In this document: in pieces, positions 33,850-45,108 of the stretch
Layout: each line of letters opens with the position of its first letter
Position numbering within the stretch: position 1 is the stretch's first letter
Source of the DNA: Limnephilus marmoratus
Taxonomy: Eukaryota; Arthropoda; Insecta; Trichoptera; Limnephilidae
Assembly (NCBI GenBank): GCA_917880885.1
Contig: OU862933.1
Coordinates: 12,429,679 to 12,493,678, forward strand
Length of the DNA stretch: 64,000 bases
Direction: 5' to 3'
Position numbers and translations under genes: made by a program
Notes under the pieces: model-generated
The model's input: the letters and a program-made list of their open reading frames with translations, nothing else
Told to the model about the DNA's origin: nothing
Databases searched by the model: none

Positions 33850-33901
33850 ATCTAAAAAATTAATCCGTAAAAAACAAAGATTTTTACTATAATACATCTA
33901 T

Positions 33902-34812
33902 TAATATATTCTACAAGCCGCCGCACTTATAATAGGCACAGATTTTTTTAATTAAATTAACACAAAAAACATCGGTTTCAGTCGGGATAGATGGAAAAAT
34001 ATGTATTTAAATTTATTTTTCATGAAAACTTTTTTGTACGTAAATTCTCGTTTACGGCTGACATTTCGTATTGCATTCCTTCACACATTAAACATTTTCC
34101 ACGGTAGGTAGGTACCAATCGCAATTTTTCCTGTCGCGGTTTTCTTGTCCCGGTACTTCCGGTGATCGGATCGCCCATCGTAATTTGCACTTATCTACAC
34201 TTTTAATAGGCATTTATTTTGAAGAGTAAACAACTTTAAAACTTAATTACCAAAAGAAACATCGGTTTCAGTCGGAATAAACGAAAAAATATGCATTAAA
34301 ATTCGATTTTCGTTCAATTCAAAAAGTTCCATTGCCAAAAGAAACATCGGTTTCAGTCGGAATTAACGAAAAAATATGCATTAAAATTCGATTTTCGTTC
34401 AATTCAAAAAGTTCCATTGCTGCCATTTTTTCGTTGTATGGATTTGTCATTTGCGAAGTTTCGTTTCAAACTAAATACGCATGAATTACTTAGTTTACCT
34501 AAACTGAGAACCTAATATAATAACTTAATAACCTTTTTTGTGTACGTAAATAATTGTTTCTTGTAGTAATTGTTGAAATTAAAGATGAACGTCCACAGGC
34601 GCAACGCACGCACGGCACGCAACAGTTTTTCTTTATCTTTATATGAATTAGGTAGGTAGGTGTACAAATAATATTTGTACAAGTCTGAATCGATTGGTTA
34701 TTGGCTGAGAGAATGCGTGCGTGACGGACGGTGCGGACCTGTGACGTTTATCTTTTAAAAGTGTGATTTCCATAATCCGTGCTTAAAAATGCAGCGGCTT
34801 ATGAATTATTTA
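33902..34812. mobile_element. MITE AAGCCGCCGCAT family, copy 2 (expanded)
   Basis: The left end CTACAAGCCGCCGCACTTAT and right end GCAGCGGCTTATGAATTATT bracket the family body. The core is present twice in part, and an 85-bp unit (34250-34334) is directly repeated at 34335-34419 (CCAAAAGAAACATCGGTTTC ... AAAAAGTTCCATTG). Extra sequence near 34590-34750 is not in copy 1. Confidence 0.55.
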
Positions 34813-34866
34813 ACCATTTTTTTACCTAAGGATTTTTGCACGCATTCTAATAAAATTGCTGTTGTA

Positions 34867-35157
34867 CAAGGGCGGATCCAGGATTTTTTTCTGGGGGGGG
34901 CACAAGGGGCGTACGGGCAAAAAAATCAACAATGTTAGAAATAAACTTGAAGTATCATACTTCAAGTTTATTTCTACAAGTTCAAGTATTTATAGGACGG
35001 TTTATGAAAGTGTAAAAACAATACAAAAATTAAATGTTTAATAAAGACAGTTTTCTGTACTGTGATGGAATCTCCACGGTACACCAAAAAAATACCGTCT
35101 AGGAGGGGGGCACGTACGTGCCCCCGTGCCCCCCCCCCCCCCCTAAATCCGCCCTTG
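34867..35157. mobile_element. hAT-type MITE, 291 bp, intact ends
   Basis: Terminal inverted repeats CAAGGGCGGAT and ATCCGCCCTTG are flanked by an exact 8-bp duplication CTGTTGTA (34859-34866 and 35158-35165), diagnostic for hAT. An internal near-perfect palindrome (18-bp arms, AGAAATAAACTTGAAGTA, three-base loop) sits at about 34938-34976. A C run at 35123-35140 may vary in length. No coding capacity. A relative is at 52312-52588. Confidence 0.85.
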
Positions 35158-35852
35158 CTGTTGTAGGTATAGGTAAAACATTTTAAGTTGGAAGCAATAA
35201 AAATGCTTAGTATTGATGTATTGCTCTCTGTGTGAACGTTAAGCGACGCCCACAAACGCGATAAGGCTCTCTGTCTTGCTTACGCCCACTTATTGCAACT
35301 AGTTAGAAGAGAGGCAAGTTTTACGACACCCTTTTAAGGCTATACTTACAGGCTGTTCTATTCTATTTATTCGGTTCGTAATTTGATTTAAACATACGTG
35401 CACCTACATTTCGCAAGTGTAAAATCAAATTTTTAAATTTGGAATAATAAATAGTTTTAATTTTTAATTCGAATCTTTATTAGTATATTTACAGAGTGTT
35501 TGTAATATTTATTACGATATCATGGAGTCCTGTTACGAAACGGAACGTGGCAAATCACTGAATGGACCAACTCGTGAAATTTTATTCCGTATGTTTAATT
35601 ATTTTACTTATTCATAGTGAAAAAAACGGTGGTCAACTTAGGCATAAATGACTCGTATGATTTGACGTCTAAGGCAACTGGAGTATCACAGACTAGTACC
35701 TATTCAACAGTTAATCTTTTGTACCTTTGTGTTAGTAATCTGTTATATTTTAGATAATATACGTATAGATAGTTGCTGATGATGACTGATGACTGATGAT
35801 ACATAATTAAATAATTACTGTTGCTGATGATTGCTAACACATAATTATAAAA

Positions 35853-36190
35853 ATAAATAATCCATAAGCAGCCAAATTTTTAAGCACAGATTTTGGAAAT
35901 CACACTTCATTTCAACATTAGGTTCTTGGTTTAGGTAAACCAAGTAATTCATGCGTATTAAGTTTTAAACGAAACTTTACAAATGTCAAATCCGTACAAA
36001 AAAATGGCGGCAATGGAGATGTTTTATATGGGAAATTTTTACTTTGAAAACCGAATTTTAATGCATGTTTTTCCATCTCTCCCGACCGAAACCGATGTTT
36101 CTTTTGGTAATTAAGTTTAACAGTCGTTTACTTTTTAAAATCTATGCCTATTAAACGTGTAGCGGCATGTGGCGGCTTGTAGATTATTTA
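35853..36190. mobile_element. MITE AAGCCGCCGCAT family, copy 3 (reversed)
   Basis: Reversed relative to copies 1 and 2: AATAATCCATAAGCAGCC at the left, GTGGCGGCTTGTAGATTATT at the right. The body matches copy 1 (complement of CGGTTTCGGTCGGGAGAGAT and CGTTTAAAACTTAATACGC). With copy 2 it forms an imperfect long inverted repeat across 33.9-36.2 kb. Confidence 0.6.
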
Positions 36191-37074
36191 CTTTATAAAA
36201 TATTATCTATGTAAGTATGAATATTATAATAAATTAATCTTTTTAAATAACACAATATTTTTTTAACCTTGTTGTTAGCTATGAGAATACCCATTTGAAT
36301 TCAATCCTGATGATTATCACATTTAGTTAATAAACTTATTTTTCTTCCTAAATCTTCAGTATTTCTATAAAAATGTTGTAAAACAACATTAGTTTTATGT
36401 TACCGATTAAAACACGCTTTGGATTCGAATTCTCAATTGTGAAATAATTATTAATTGCTTTTTTGTTGAAAGCCTAAAACTAAACACGCTGTATGAAAGT
36501 TTTGCATCTGTGTGAGTACTGTGATGAAGTCAACTTAACTTGCGAGACCTATACATACAAAGAGGGACTGTATTATCAGTGAACTTTACTAAATTGGGCG
36601 AAGCTCATCAAAGAACCGCCTGCGGGGCCTAGCAGCAAAAAACTGGCAGTACTGGCTTTTTATCTGCTAGTTAATCAATATTCTTATTTATTTCTTAGGT
36701 CTTATACTTAAACCCATAAGTTAATATTATTTCCTAGTACGGAATGTTTGATGACGGCATTCTGCAATAATGCAATTGTATTTTTATTCCATCTTAGTTA
36801 CGAATGCAGTGACGAAGCTATTTATAATATAATTCTTCACTAATCACATGGAAAATTCTGGATTCTGAGGCATTTATTTAATTATTGTTGTTGTATAAAT
36901 AAATAAATGAAACTACGTTCAGGACGCATGGAGAAGGAAGTGGAAAATCGCCTGGGAGTAAGTAAATGTTTCTTTTTTAAGTCAGTTCCTTATTGCTGAG
37001 GATCGTGACCCCTACCTCAATTTCCACTGTGGACAAGGCTCCTCCACGCTTCGCTGTTCTGTGCTGGTTATATA
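36191..37074. other. Intergenic stretch; short Helitron-like end only
   Basis: Mostly AT-rich without recognised genes. 36590-36670 carries GCCTGCGGGGCCTAGCAGCA and ends CTGCTAG before T, possibly a Helitron 3' terminus related to 24000-24065. Confidence 0.4.
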
Positions 37075-37089
37075 TTATAAGGTATTTAG

Positions 37090-37213
37090 GAACTCCCATC
37101 TCCTCGAGTACCACCTTCTCAGATGGTTTCGTTGTACGCAGTCTAATGTTTTGGAATAGTCAATGAAGCAGAGCGTTGCTGGCAAGTTGTGCTCCCGACA
37201 TTTCTCGATAAGG
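37090..37213 (-). pseudogene. RT motif A fragment (RTE-type LINE)
   Basis: The minus-strand frame contains LIEKCREHNLPATLCFIDYS and then KTLDCVQRNHL, the RT motif A region with Phe-Ile-Asp-Tyr. It is truncated upstream by the MITE at 37214 and lost after about 15 more codons. Probably the same broad LINE group as 38960-39830. Confidence 0.6.
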
Positions 37214-37646
37214 AGCCGTTCAAGTATTACGTAATACACTTGGGGGGGGTCTTGTGAAACGTTACTGTGCGCTACGAGGGGGGGGGGGAGGGGGGGGGAG
37301 AGGGGGGGTTCGAACAACGCGTTACGTAACATGTTTTTCTATATTTAGATAAAAAAAAACTAGGTAATTAAAATCTTCCAAGCAGGCAATCCTTTTCGTT
37401 CTCGAAATCCCTTGTTTTATTTATTACCGCAAACGCGATTAAAACAAGAAAAAATGTATTTAAGCGACTTTCGAGTACTTTGCGCAACTTAATTGTGACT
37501 TTCAAGTAAAAATTGTCACTTGGGCGTTACGTAACGTTTAGGGGGGAAGGGGGAGGGTACGGAAAAATGTTACGGCGCGTTACATGGGAGGGAGGGGGGT
37601 CAAAAATCTTCAAAAATTGCATTACGTAATACTTGAATGCCCCCTA
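37214..37646. mobile_element. MITE with TTCAAGTATTACGTAAT ends and G-rich interior
   Basis: The ends TTCAAGTATTACGTAATACA and, complemented, GCATTCAAGTATTACGTAAT are inverted. Inner TTACGTAAC words recur in both orientations, and long G runs lie at 37242-37250 and 37278-37310. It interrupts the RT fragment at 37090-37213. Homopolymer lengths are unreliable. Confidence 0.6.
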
Positions 37647-38375
37647 ACCTGTCGGATATTGAGCGTAATATTACAAAAACACGTACTTATCACTTCAGAA
37701 CATAATTGTCTACTATTTTATCAATACCCTTCCCATTGTTCTACATTCATCTCCTGCGGTGATCTTTCTTTTTATTATTACCATCTGGATTTTACTTACT
37801 TTACCTGTTTTATTTTATATTAAGTGCTCTAAGGGAAAATATCTTAGTAGGATGAAAAAATGACGCAAGGAAAGGGAAATAAATACAATTGGTTATCAAC
37901 CCCTTTCTCATGTCACTATTTATACATTAACTTAAGACATATTTATATACAAATTGTTTTTATTCATTTGCTGCATCCTTTTCGAGTCACATTCTTTTTG
38001 AGTTTCTTTACCCGCTCGTAAAGTTGAGGGATACGTCACTCACGTTAATTATACTTATTTTTTGTAATCATGTTTAAACATCCACTTTAATTATAATATG
38101 GATTTTGTCATCACACTTGAAGCTGGTCTCGATTCTCAATTTTTGCTAGCGATTCACATGTCCAAACATTTATCTATTGTTAAACAAGCATTCGATACTA
38201 AATCTGTACTTTAAGACATTGTTTTTTTCTCTTCGCTTATTCTTTTTTTTTATGAGTTCAAAATTGTAGTTATTAACTAAAGCTTCTACGAGGAATTTAA
38301 TCGTAACACTTGTTTCATTCAATAAATAATATGTATATAATTTATCAATGTAATATGAAATTATGATATGAACTA

Positions 38376-38450
38376 AATTTGTCAATTTGACTGGCCTAAA
38401 ACAGGATCCATTCCTAGTTGGCTAGTCAAAGTTTCCACATATGTTTCATT
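38376..38450 (+). repeat. Short hairpin repeat, paired with 48134-48200
   Basis: GTCAATTTGACTGGCCTA and TAGTTGGCTAGTCAAAG form inverted halves. The copy at 48134 reads GTCAATTTGACTGTCCTAGA ... TAGTTGGACAGTCAAAG. Compensating changes (GGCC/GGCT versus GTCC/GGAC) keep the stem in each copy. Confidence 0.5.
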
Positions 38451-38456
38451 GTATAA

Positions 38457-38458
<2 letters not shown>

Positions 38459-38487
<29 letters not shown>
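38459..38487. repeat. (ATT)n microsatellite
   Basis: Nine to ten ATT units in a row just upstream of a GAGGCGGG retroposon copy. Confidence 0.9.
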
Positions 38488-38515
38488 TTTCTCGAGTTCC
38501 TCTTTCCTCGACAAA

Positions 38516-38918
38516 CCTGGGAGGCGGGTATGGGTACCGCCGCCCGAGAACCATTTATTGGATAACCAACACCTCTGCCACAGGTCACCCCTAGTGCTTC
38601 GCTACGTTTGGTGACTTAGCAGGGATGCCCGGGTTCATGGGTTGAGGTTTGTCCAGGTCTTGGCGGCCGATGCGTCTGTCCACGTGCTGCGTAGTGGGCA
38701 GGATCGAGAGAGACGGGTTGAGGGAGGTCTTTTATCCTCTCCTTCCAGAATCTCTCAACCCACCGCGTTGCATCGCAGTTGGAGGGAGGGAGTCACTCTT
38801 GGACACACTCCTCATACCTATTTCCTTCCCAGAACTCCCTCTCCTTTCTTTCCTAAAAAAAACCCTCCACACAGCATCCCCTAAGATTAGAGATTGTGTG
38901 GAGTTAATGTAAAAAAAA
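38516..38918 (+). mobile_element. GAGGCGGG retroposon family, copy 5
   Basis: Plus-strand copy of a longer subfamily: start CTGGGAGGCGGGTATGGGTA, middle GCTTCGCTACGTTTGGTGAC, then a region missing from copies 3 and 6 (CGATGCGTCTGTCCACGTGC ... CCGCGTTGCATCGCAGTTGG). It ends GAGTTAATGTAAAAAAAA. The 3' hairpin is damaged. Copies 1, 2, 7 and 8 share the longer middle. Confidence 0.7.
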
Positions 38919-38959
38919 CCTGCCTCTTCACTTTGAGGTATTTGCCTTTTTAATTCCCA

Positions 38960-39830
38960 AGACGTTCATTTACAATGTACAGCATTATCTTATTACTGGC
39001 ATGTGAAATGAGGGAAATTATCCTACAGTTCTTGTTAAACCCTTTCAACCCATTCCTTTTGCCATTCTTCATGTTGCCATATTGTAGTTAAAAATTGAAT
39101 CTATTTTGGTGATCCGGTGAGTTTAAGACGCTTAGCTTTGATCCCATCAACTCCTGTTGATTGATTGTTTTACGATTTGTGTACAGCTGCTTCGACTTCT
39201 CTTCGAGGGATGTTGGGCTCAAAATCAAAATCATTCCATTTGAAAGATTGGTCAGGGTCAGTTTCATCTTCTATTTGGTATAAATCTTAACAGTATGATC
39301 TCCACCTATTACCAACTTTCTCCAGTGTGTGAATAGTGTTTGACTTAAAATCTCTTGGGATCAAATAACCTAATGAGAAATCCTCGGTCGTTAAAGTGTG
39401 CGCGAGATTTTCGATTTCTTCACAGATAGTAGCAATTTTTTGGTTTTTGTCTTGTATGTATTGTTTTTGCATAAGTTTGGAAATACACGAATATAGGGAT
39501 TTCTTGAGTTGAGTGCTTATACCTTTACTTTTCTTCTCCTTTCTAGATTGTATCGTTTGCCAGTTTCTGTCAGAATCAATGTTTTGCGAAAGTTCTTTGT
39601 ATTTTTTAGAGTTTGGATCTCTTCCGCTGATTTCAAAATCCCATTTTTAAGATTCTCCGGTAGTTAGTCGGAATTTGCGTTTTCGGGCTTGGGGTTATTA
39701 ATTTTATCTTAAAAGTTATCTTGAAATGCCTGTTCTGTTGACAATCTTTTTAGATGAACTTAAAGTCCGCTACAAGTGTTTTGGTGGTCGGAGCCGCATT
39801 CAGCGCCTGTAAATGTTTTGGCATTTATTA
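38960..39830 (-). pseudogene. RTE-type LINE, endonuclease-RT linker fragment
   Basis: The minus strand in pieces gives DALNAAPTT-like text, IPRRE(V)EAAVHKS, NNQSTGVDGIKAKRLKLTGS and TTIWQHEEWQKEWV, typical of the segment before the RT finger domain. The longest frame without stops is 39287-39472. Multiple stops and shifts. It is cut at its upstream side near the Jockey fragment that starts at 39911. Confidence 0.55.
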
Positions 39831-39910
39831 TTGAGCTTCGCCATCTCAGTATAACGAAGCAGTTTCCTTTATAATTTACCTACTAAGACTTAGCTTGTTT
39901 TCCTTTATAA

Positions 39911-41240
39911 TGTAACGCGATTAAATGGATCACCAACTATTTAAAAAACCGCCCTCAAGTGGTAAAAATCAATGGTGTTAATAGCGATCAAGAGATTTCA
40001 AGCTTTGGAATCCCGCAAGGCACAGTACTTGGACCAATCCTTTTTACCATATATGTAAACGATTTTTTTTTTCAGCGTTTAAATGGTCAAATTACATCAT
40101 ACGCCGACGATACAGTATTAATAATAAGTGAAAAGACCTGGGAAAATGTAGAATCAAAGGCCACAGAAGACATCAACACGCTTAAGAATTTTTTCGACAC
40201 TAATTTACTTTCCCTAAATAGTGAAAAGACATTTGTAATTCCATTTGCAATCCATTCAAACGATGCTCCCAAAAATTTTAACATTGTCATACACGATAAA
40301 ACTAAAATTCATAGCCAAAATTATTGCAAATCAAACTGTACAATATTAAAAACAACAAACAAAATTAAATATCTCGTAGTAATTATCGATAAAAATCTGA
40401 AATGGAAGGAACAAATATGTCAGGTAGTAAACAAAATCAGAAAATTAATATATATATATTTTTAAGAATTAGAAATTTTTTGTCGATAAAAAATCTATAT
40501 TTAATCTACTATGCCTTAGTTCAATCCACTTTACAATACGCTATTATTAGTTGGGGATCTGCGTATAAATGTAACCTTCTTCCAATAGAAATTATATAAA
40601 GAACAATTATTAAAATTATATTAAAAAAATCCTGGGACTACCCAACAGAACGCCTATTTGAAGAATTTCAAGTGCCAACATTTAAAAATTTATATATCAA
40701 AAATTCATTAATTCAAATTATAAAAGAAAAAGATAAATATCCATTTTTAAATGAAAACAGAACTCGACTTAAACATGTTTTTCTACGCCCAAAACTAAAT
40801 ACGTCTTTTGCACAGCATCATTACACTTACCAGGGAAGAACTTTTTTCAATCATCTTCCAGAAGAAATCAGAAGCATTAATGATAAAACCCGAATACTGC
40901 TCTCTGTCAAGAGACATTTTAAAAATATTCTTAAGAAAAAAACTACTGTCAATTAATCTTACAAATATCCTAAGTTTTTCATAACATTCTTTCTTTTTTT
41001 TTAAATACACACCATTATCAAAATAAATACTGCAGCTCACATATATTTATGTACAATGAATTATTTAAGTACAAACTTATGTATAACTAATAACTAATAG
41101 CATTTATGTACACTCCCCTTCCATACACAAGCAAATGCTTTTAATGGAAGGGTAGTAAAAAACCTGAGATGTAAAATTATCTTGTAAATACCATGTAAAC
41201 CTTATTATTAAAAATAAAAAATAAATATAAAGAAAAAAAA
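39911..41240 (+). mobile_element. 5'-truncated Jockey-like LINE
   Basis: Begins within the RT (GCGATTAAATGGATCACCAA), runs through the ORF2 C-terminus and 3' UTR, and ends in an A-rich tail (AAATAAAAAATAAATATAAAG). It is nearly the same as the complete ORF2 at 55276-58272 and its 3' UTR (the CTCCCCTTCCATACACAAGC stretch occurs in both), with only a few per cent divergence. Confidence 0.85.
39926..40953 (+). pseudogene. Jockey ORF2 C-terminal half, two breaks
   Basis: Contains FGIPQGTVLGPILFTIYVND, SYADDTVLIISE (catalytic Asp pair kept) and LKWKEQICQVVNKIR. A two-base gain in a TA run near 40455 shifts the frame where the 55-kb copy reads KLIYIFLRIRN. At 40597 TAA replaces the CAA (Gln) of the intact copy. 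Otherwise very similar to the longer copy, so both come from a recently active family. Confidence 0.85.
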
Positions 41241-41254
41241 ATGTACCTACTTGC

Positions 41255-42027
41255 TGAAGTCCCCGGCGTTAGACATTGGGTTTTTCTAAATCGAATCTAT
41301 ATCTACAATCACCTTTCTCTTCTTTTAAAGGAAACTTCGGAATAAAACTGTATATTTGTACACAAATCAAATCCACGCCGCTCGCCGCAGGTCACATATG
41401 ATCTTCTTTAAATAAATAGAATATGGATTTTATAAGCTCTGTTATAATTTCAGAACCCAAATTATTTTGTATTACAAAGGAAATATTTCTCACCTTCAAA
41501 GCCTTATGTTTCCTGTAAACAATGCAATGCAATAAAAACAAAAAATATATTTATCTTTATCCCGCTCTAAAATACAGTTTTCGAACCCGGATTCCACAGG
41601 CATAGTAATGGTTAAATTATAGCACATATTACTGACAATATAACATATATTAATAATGAATATATTATATCCAATAACTAATAATATTTGGGTCAAAATA
41701 AAAATAAATTCAAAATTAACATTAATTAAATTTTTAAATAAATATAAATTCAATGCATTATAAATAATACGTGCTATAATTAAATTACCTAAAATAGATT
41801 AAAGTATCCACAACACCAGATATTGATATGAATACATAAGAAAAGTTTCGTAATTCTCATTGTGGGATAATTGCAACAGGAAACATTAGACTTTTAAGGT
41901 GTGACATTTTCCTTTGCAAAACAAAATAATTTGGGTTCTGAAATTATACGGGAGCTTTTAAAATCTATCTTCTTATTATAGTCGTTGAGAATATTTCGAC
42001 CACCATGCTGGGGGCACATGCCCGTGT
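41255..42027. other. Decayed Helitron fragment then AT-rich DNA
   Basis: 41265-41395 has GCTGAAGTCCCCGGCGTTAG ... GGAATAAAACTGTATATTTG ... AATCAAATCCACGCCGC, matching the reversed Helitron 3' half at 53800-53916. The remainder has no recognised feature. Confidence 0.4.
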
Positions 42028-43750
42028 TATGTACTCATAAAGTACAATTATTTTCAGATCAAGATCAAGCAAGTAATTTGGGAGGCGGGAATGGGTACCG
42101 CCGCCCCGGGAACCTTTATTGGATAACCAACACCTCTGCCATAGGTCACCCCAAGTGGTTCGCTACGTTTGGTGATTTAGCAGGGGTGCCCGGGTTCATG
42201 GGGTGAGGTTTGTCTCGGTCTTGGAGGCGGATGACCAGGACATACTGAACCCCAGATTCCTACCCACCCCTTAAACCCTTTTCCTTCCCAAAACTCTCCT
42301 CTCCTTCCTTTCCTTAAAAAAACCCTCCACACAGCATCCTCAAAGATGACATAGGCCCTGAGGGAAATTATTTTCCTCAGGGCCTCCTGTGTGGAGCTCA
42401 TGTAAAAAAAAAAAAAAAAAAAAAGCGGTTTACCTACATATGTATATTCTTTTTCATGTACGTGGTTGATCATTTTATTTCCAAATAAAACGAAGAGCGT
42501 GGATATTGAAATAGTTTTACTGTAATTATAATCATAATGCTGTAATTATAAAAAAAACTTTTTGAATGTAAACATAAGCAATATAAACATGGTCGTCTCC
42601 CTACGTAAAAAAAGCTGTCGGTGTAGGTACCAATTAAAGTTAAATAAGATCATCTTTTATTTCCGACATAATTTTTCTTTTAATATTTCAAAGTACTTTT
42701 TTTATACATATACGTCGCCTCGCCTATGGAGAATAGACCGCATCCAACGGGTGTGCCAAAAATTGTGTTTTTCATTGTTCCGACACGCCATTAAAACAAT
42801 GTTTTTTAAACTGCTCAATAAATAAGATTACTCATTTATAAATGAGTAATGGAAGAGATTACCGCTTACTAACAGGATATTGATAGTGGTTACTTTTCCT
42901 CAACGCTATACAGCATAATATACAACTAGTGATGGCTCGTGACTTTTGGGTGGGCTACATTGCTAATATTAATAAAAATTGCATTATTGGTGTTGCTGTA
43001 GCCGAAGAGTTGTTTTTTTTCGAAAATTAATTTTTGTACGTAGATGTTCAGGAAATTTCAGTTTGGTAGTGCCCCTGCATGCAGATTTCCAAGATTTTTT
43101 AAATTTAAAAACCAATGTAAAAAAAAAACGTTTTCGGCTACAACAACACCAATGATGCAATTTTTATTAATATTAGCAATGTAGCCCACCCAAAAGTCAC
43201 GAGCCATCATTAGTTGTATATTATGCTGTATAGCGTTGAGGAAAAGTAACCACTATCAATATCCTGTTAGTAAGCGGTAATCTCTTCCATTACTCATTTA
43301 TAAATGAGTAATCTTATTTATTGAGCAGTTTAAAAAACACTGTTTTAATGGCGTGTCGGAACAATGAAAAACACAATTTTTGGCACACCGTTGGATGCGG
43401 TCTATTCTCCATAGGCGAGGCGACGTATATAAAAAAAGTACTTTGAAATATTAAAAGAAAAATTATGTCGGAAATAAAAGATGATCTTATTTAACTTTAA
43501 TTGGTACCTACACCGACAGCTTTTTTTACGTAGGGAGACGACCATGTTTGTATTGCTTATGTTTACATTCAAAAAGTTTTTTTTTATAATTCCGGCATTA
43601 TGATTATAATTACAGTAAAACTATTTCAATATCCACGCTCTTCGTTTTATTTGGAAATAAAATGATCAACTACGTACATGAAAAAGAATATACATATGTA
43701 GGTAAACCGCTTGATCTTGATCTGAAAATAATTGTACTTATGAGTACATA
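42028..43750. repeat. Long foldback: arms about 620 bp, 125-bp spacer
   Basis: The left arm is 42028-42070 plus 42423-43008 and the right arm is 43134-43750, inverted. Matches run throughout, e.g. GGTCGTCTCCCTACGTAAAA on the left and TTTTACGTAGGGAGACGACC on the right. The outermost words are TATGTACTCATAAAGTACAA and TTGTACTTATGAGTACATA. The left arm is split by the GAGGCGGG copy 6; the right arm is not. A transcript would form a stem of roughly 600 bp. Frames inside the arms (e.g. 42562-42825) show no domain. It may be a foldback transposon or an inverted duplication. Confidence 0.85.
42071..42422 (+). mobile_element. GAGGCGGG retroposon family, copy 6 (dated by empty site)
   Basis: Inserted in the left arm of the foldback. 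The uninterrupted right arm (complement CAAGATCAAGCGGTTTACC) is the empty site. It gives the element limits and a short duplication AAGC. The copy has start, ACGTTTGGTGATTTAGCAGG, the 3' hairpin GGCCCTGAGGGAAATT/TTTTCCTCAGGGCC, GTGTGGAGCTCATGT and a pure A tail of about 20. The clean tail shows it is young. Confidence 0.85.
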
Positions 43751-44249
43751 GAGGTTAAAGACCCAACAAATTCTCACGAATTCATAAATTTTCTTTACCC
43801 CGGGAATACTCTAGGCTCTAGGCAATTGGATCAATACCAAGTCTTGGCGACTCGACTGATAACAACGTCTTAACGTCTATACACATCGAAAGAAAGTGTC
43901 AAGTAAATTTATTGGTGATACCTACGGATCAAAATACTATAATAATTGCCTCCATAGAGATTTAAACTAGAATGACTAATATGTACCTACATAGTTTTGG
44001 AACAACCAACATTTTCTGCAATCGCTACTAACTAACGTGTAAAAAATATATAACCGCGCTCTCTTATACTAAGTAATGAACACTTATACTAAGTAATGGA
44101 TCTAGCTCGGTGAAATCTATGACGTTACAATATTGGATCGATAAGCGTAATTACCGATGATTTTTTACCGATTTTCCGAGTACGGTCACGCTGCCGGTTG
44201 CCAGACCGTTGATAACGCAATAAATAAGAAATCTATATGCGTTGGCGGA
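43751..44249. other. Intergenic stretch, nothing recognised
   Basis: No gene or repeat partner recognised. A short direct repeat (ACTTATACTAAGTAATG) occurs at about 44065-44098. Confidence 0.45.
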
Positions 44250-45108
44250 TAGTGAAGGTGTTATATATGGAATAATTGCTTGGGGAGGAGCAACAAACTC
44301 AGCTATCGCTCACATAGAAATCGCGCAGAAAACGATCTTAAAAGGTAATACTTAAAAAACATAGACTGACTGATACAGATCAAATATTCAACAGTTTTGA
44401 CGTACTAGATATACGCCAAATATTAAAACACTACTAAACTACATTTTTTACCAAAAAAACAAATTCTAACGAACACAAAATATCACTAACAGACCAGTTA
44501 GACAAGCGTACAAAGAAAACATAAGAACTCCACAGTAAATACAAGCTTTGACAAAGACACTATAAATATGTATCATGCTTAAAAATAAAATTGAGAAAAA
44601 CAAAAATAAATTGAGACGCAAATTTACAAAATGGATTAAAGAACAAAAAATACAATATTAGCAAAATTTCATAACATAAAAGAAAAAAACTTATACGAGT
44701 ACGTAACACACAAAACCTGTAAAAAACACACTTCACACATGATATATGTATACCAATTTTAAATTTATTTAATTTTATTTTTAAATTTTACTTCAATTTT
44801 AAATCTTAAAGACAATAATTTTAGCCAAACTCAATCGAATTGTCTTCATTTAATTAAATATTACAATTTAAGGTTTTACTCATAAAGTTAAAAAAATATA
44901 TATATATTTTTTTTTTAGTTTAATTTATTCTTAATCTTATGTTTTTTTCTTCACCAACATTATATGTATATATTTTTTAAATGTATTATGTATGATTTTT
45001 TGATCATTATAAAATGTACTGCACGGAAAAGCCACCCAGTGAGGCCAACATTACTGTATTGTACAATGAAATGTAAAATATTGTAAAAATAAAAATAAAA
45101 ATAAAAAT
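44250..45108 (+). pseudogene. Decayed LINE 3' end with S1 SINE tail fragment
   Basis: A translated stretch EGVIYGIIAWGGATNSAIAH then IEIAQKTILK matches the conserved region after the RT palm in Jockey/CR1-like LINEs. Later codons are riddled with stops. It ends in (AAAAT)n at 45083-45108. At 44805-44900 an S1 SINE tail (TTGTCTTCATTTAATTAAAT) is embedded. Confidence 0.5.

Noticed and set aside
42562..42825. Frame of 87 codons in the foldback arm
   Set aside because: No recognisable domain, and it is not supported by conservation pattern between the arms; likely chance.
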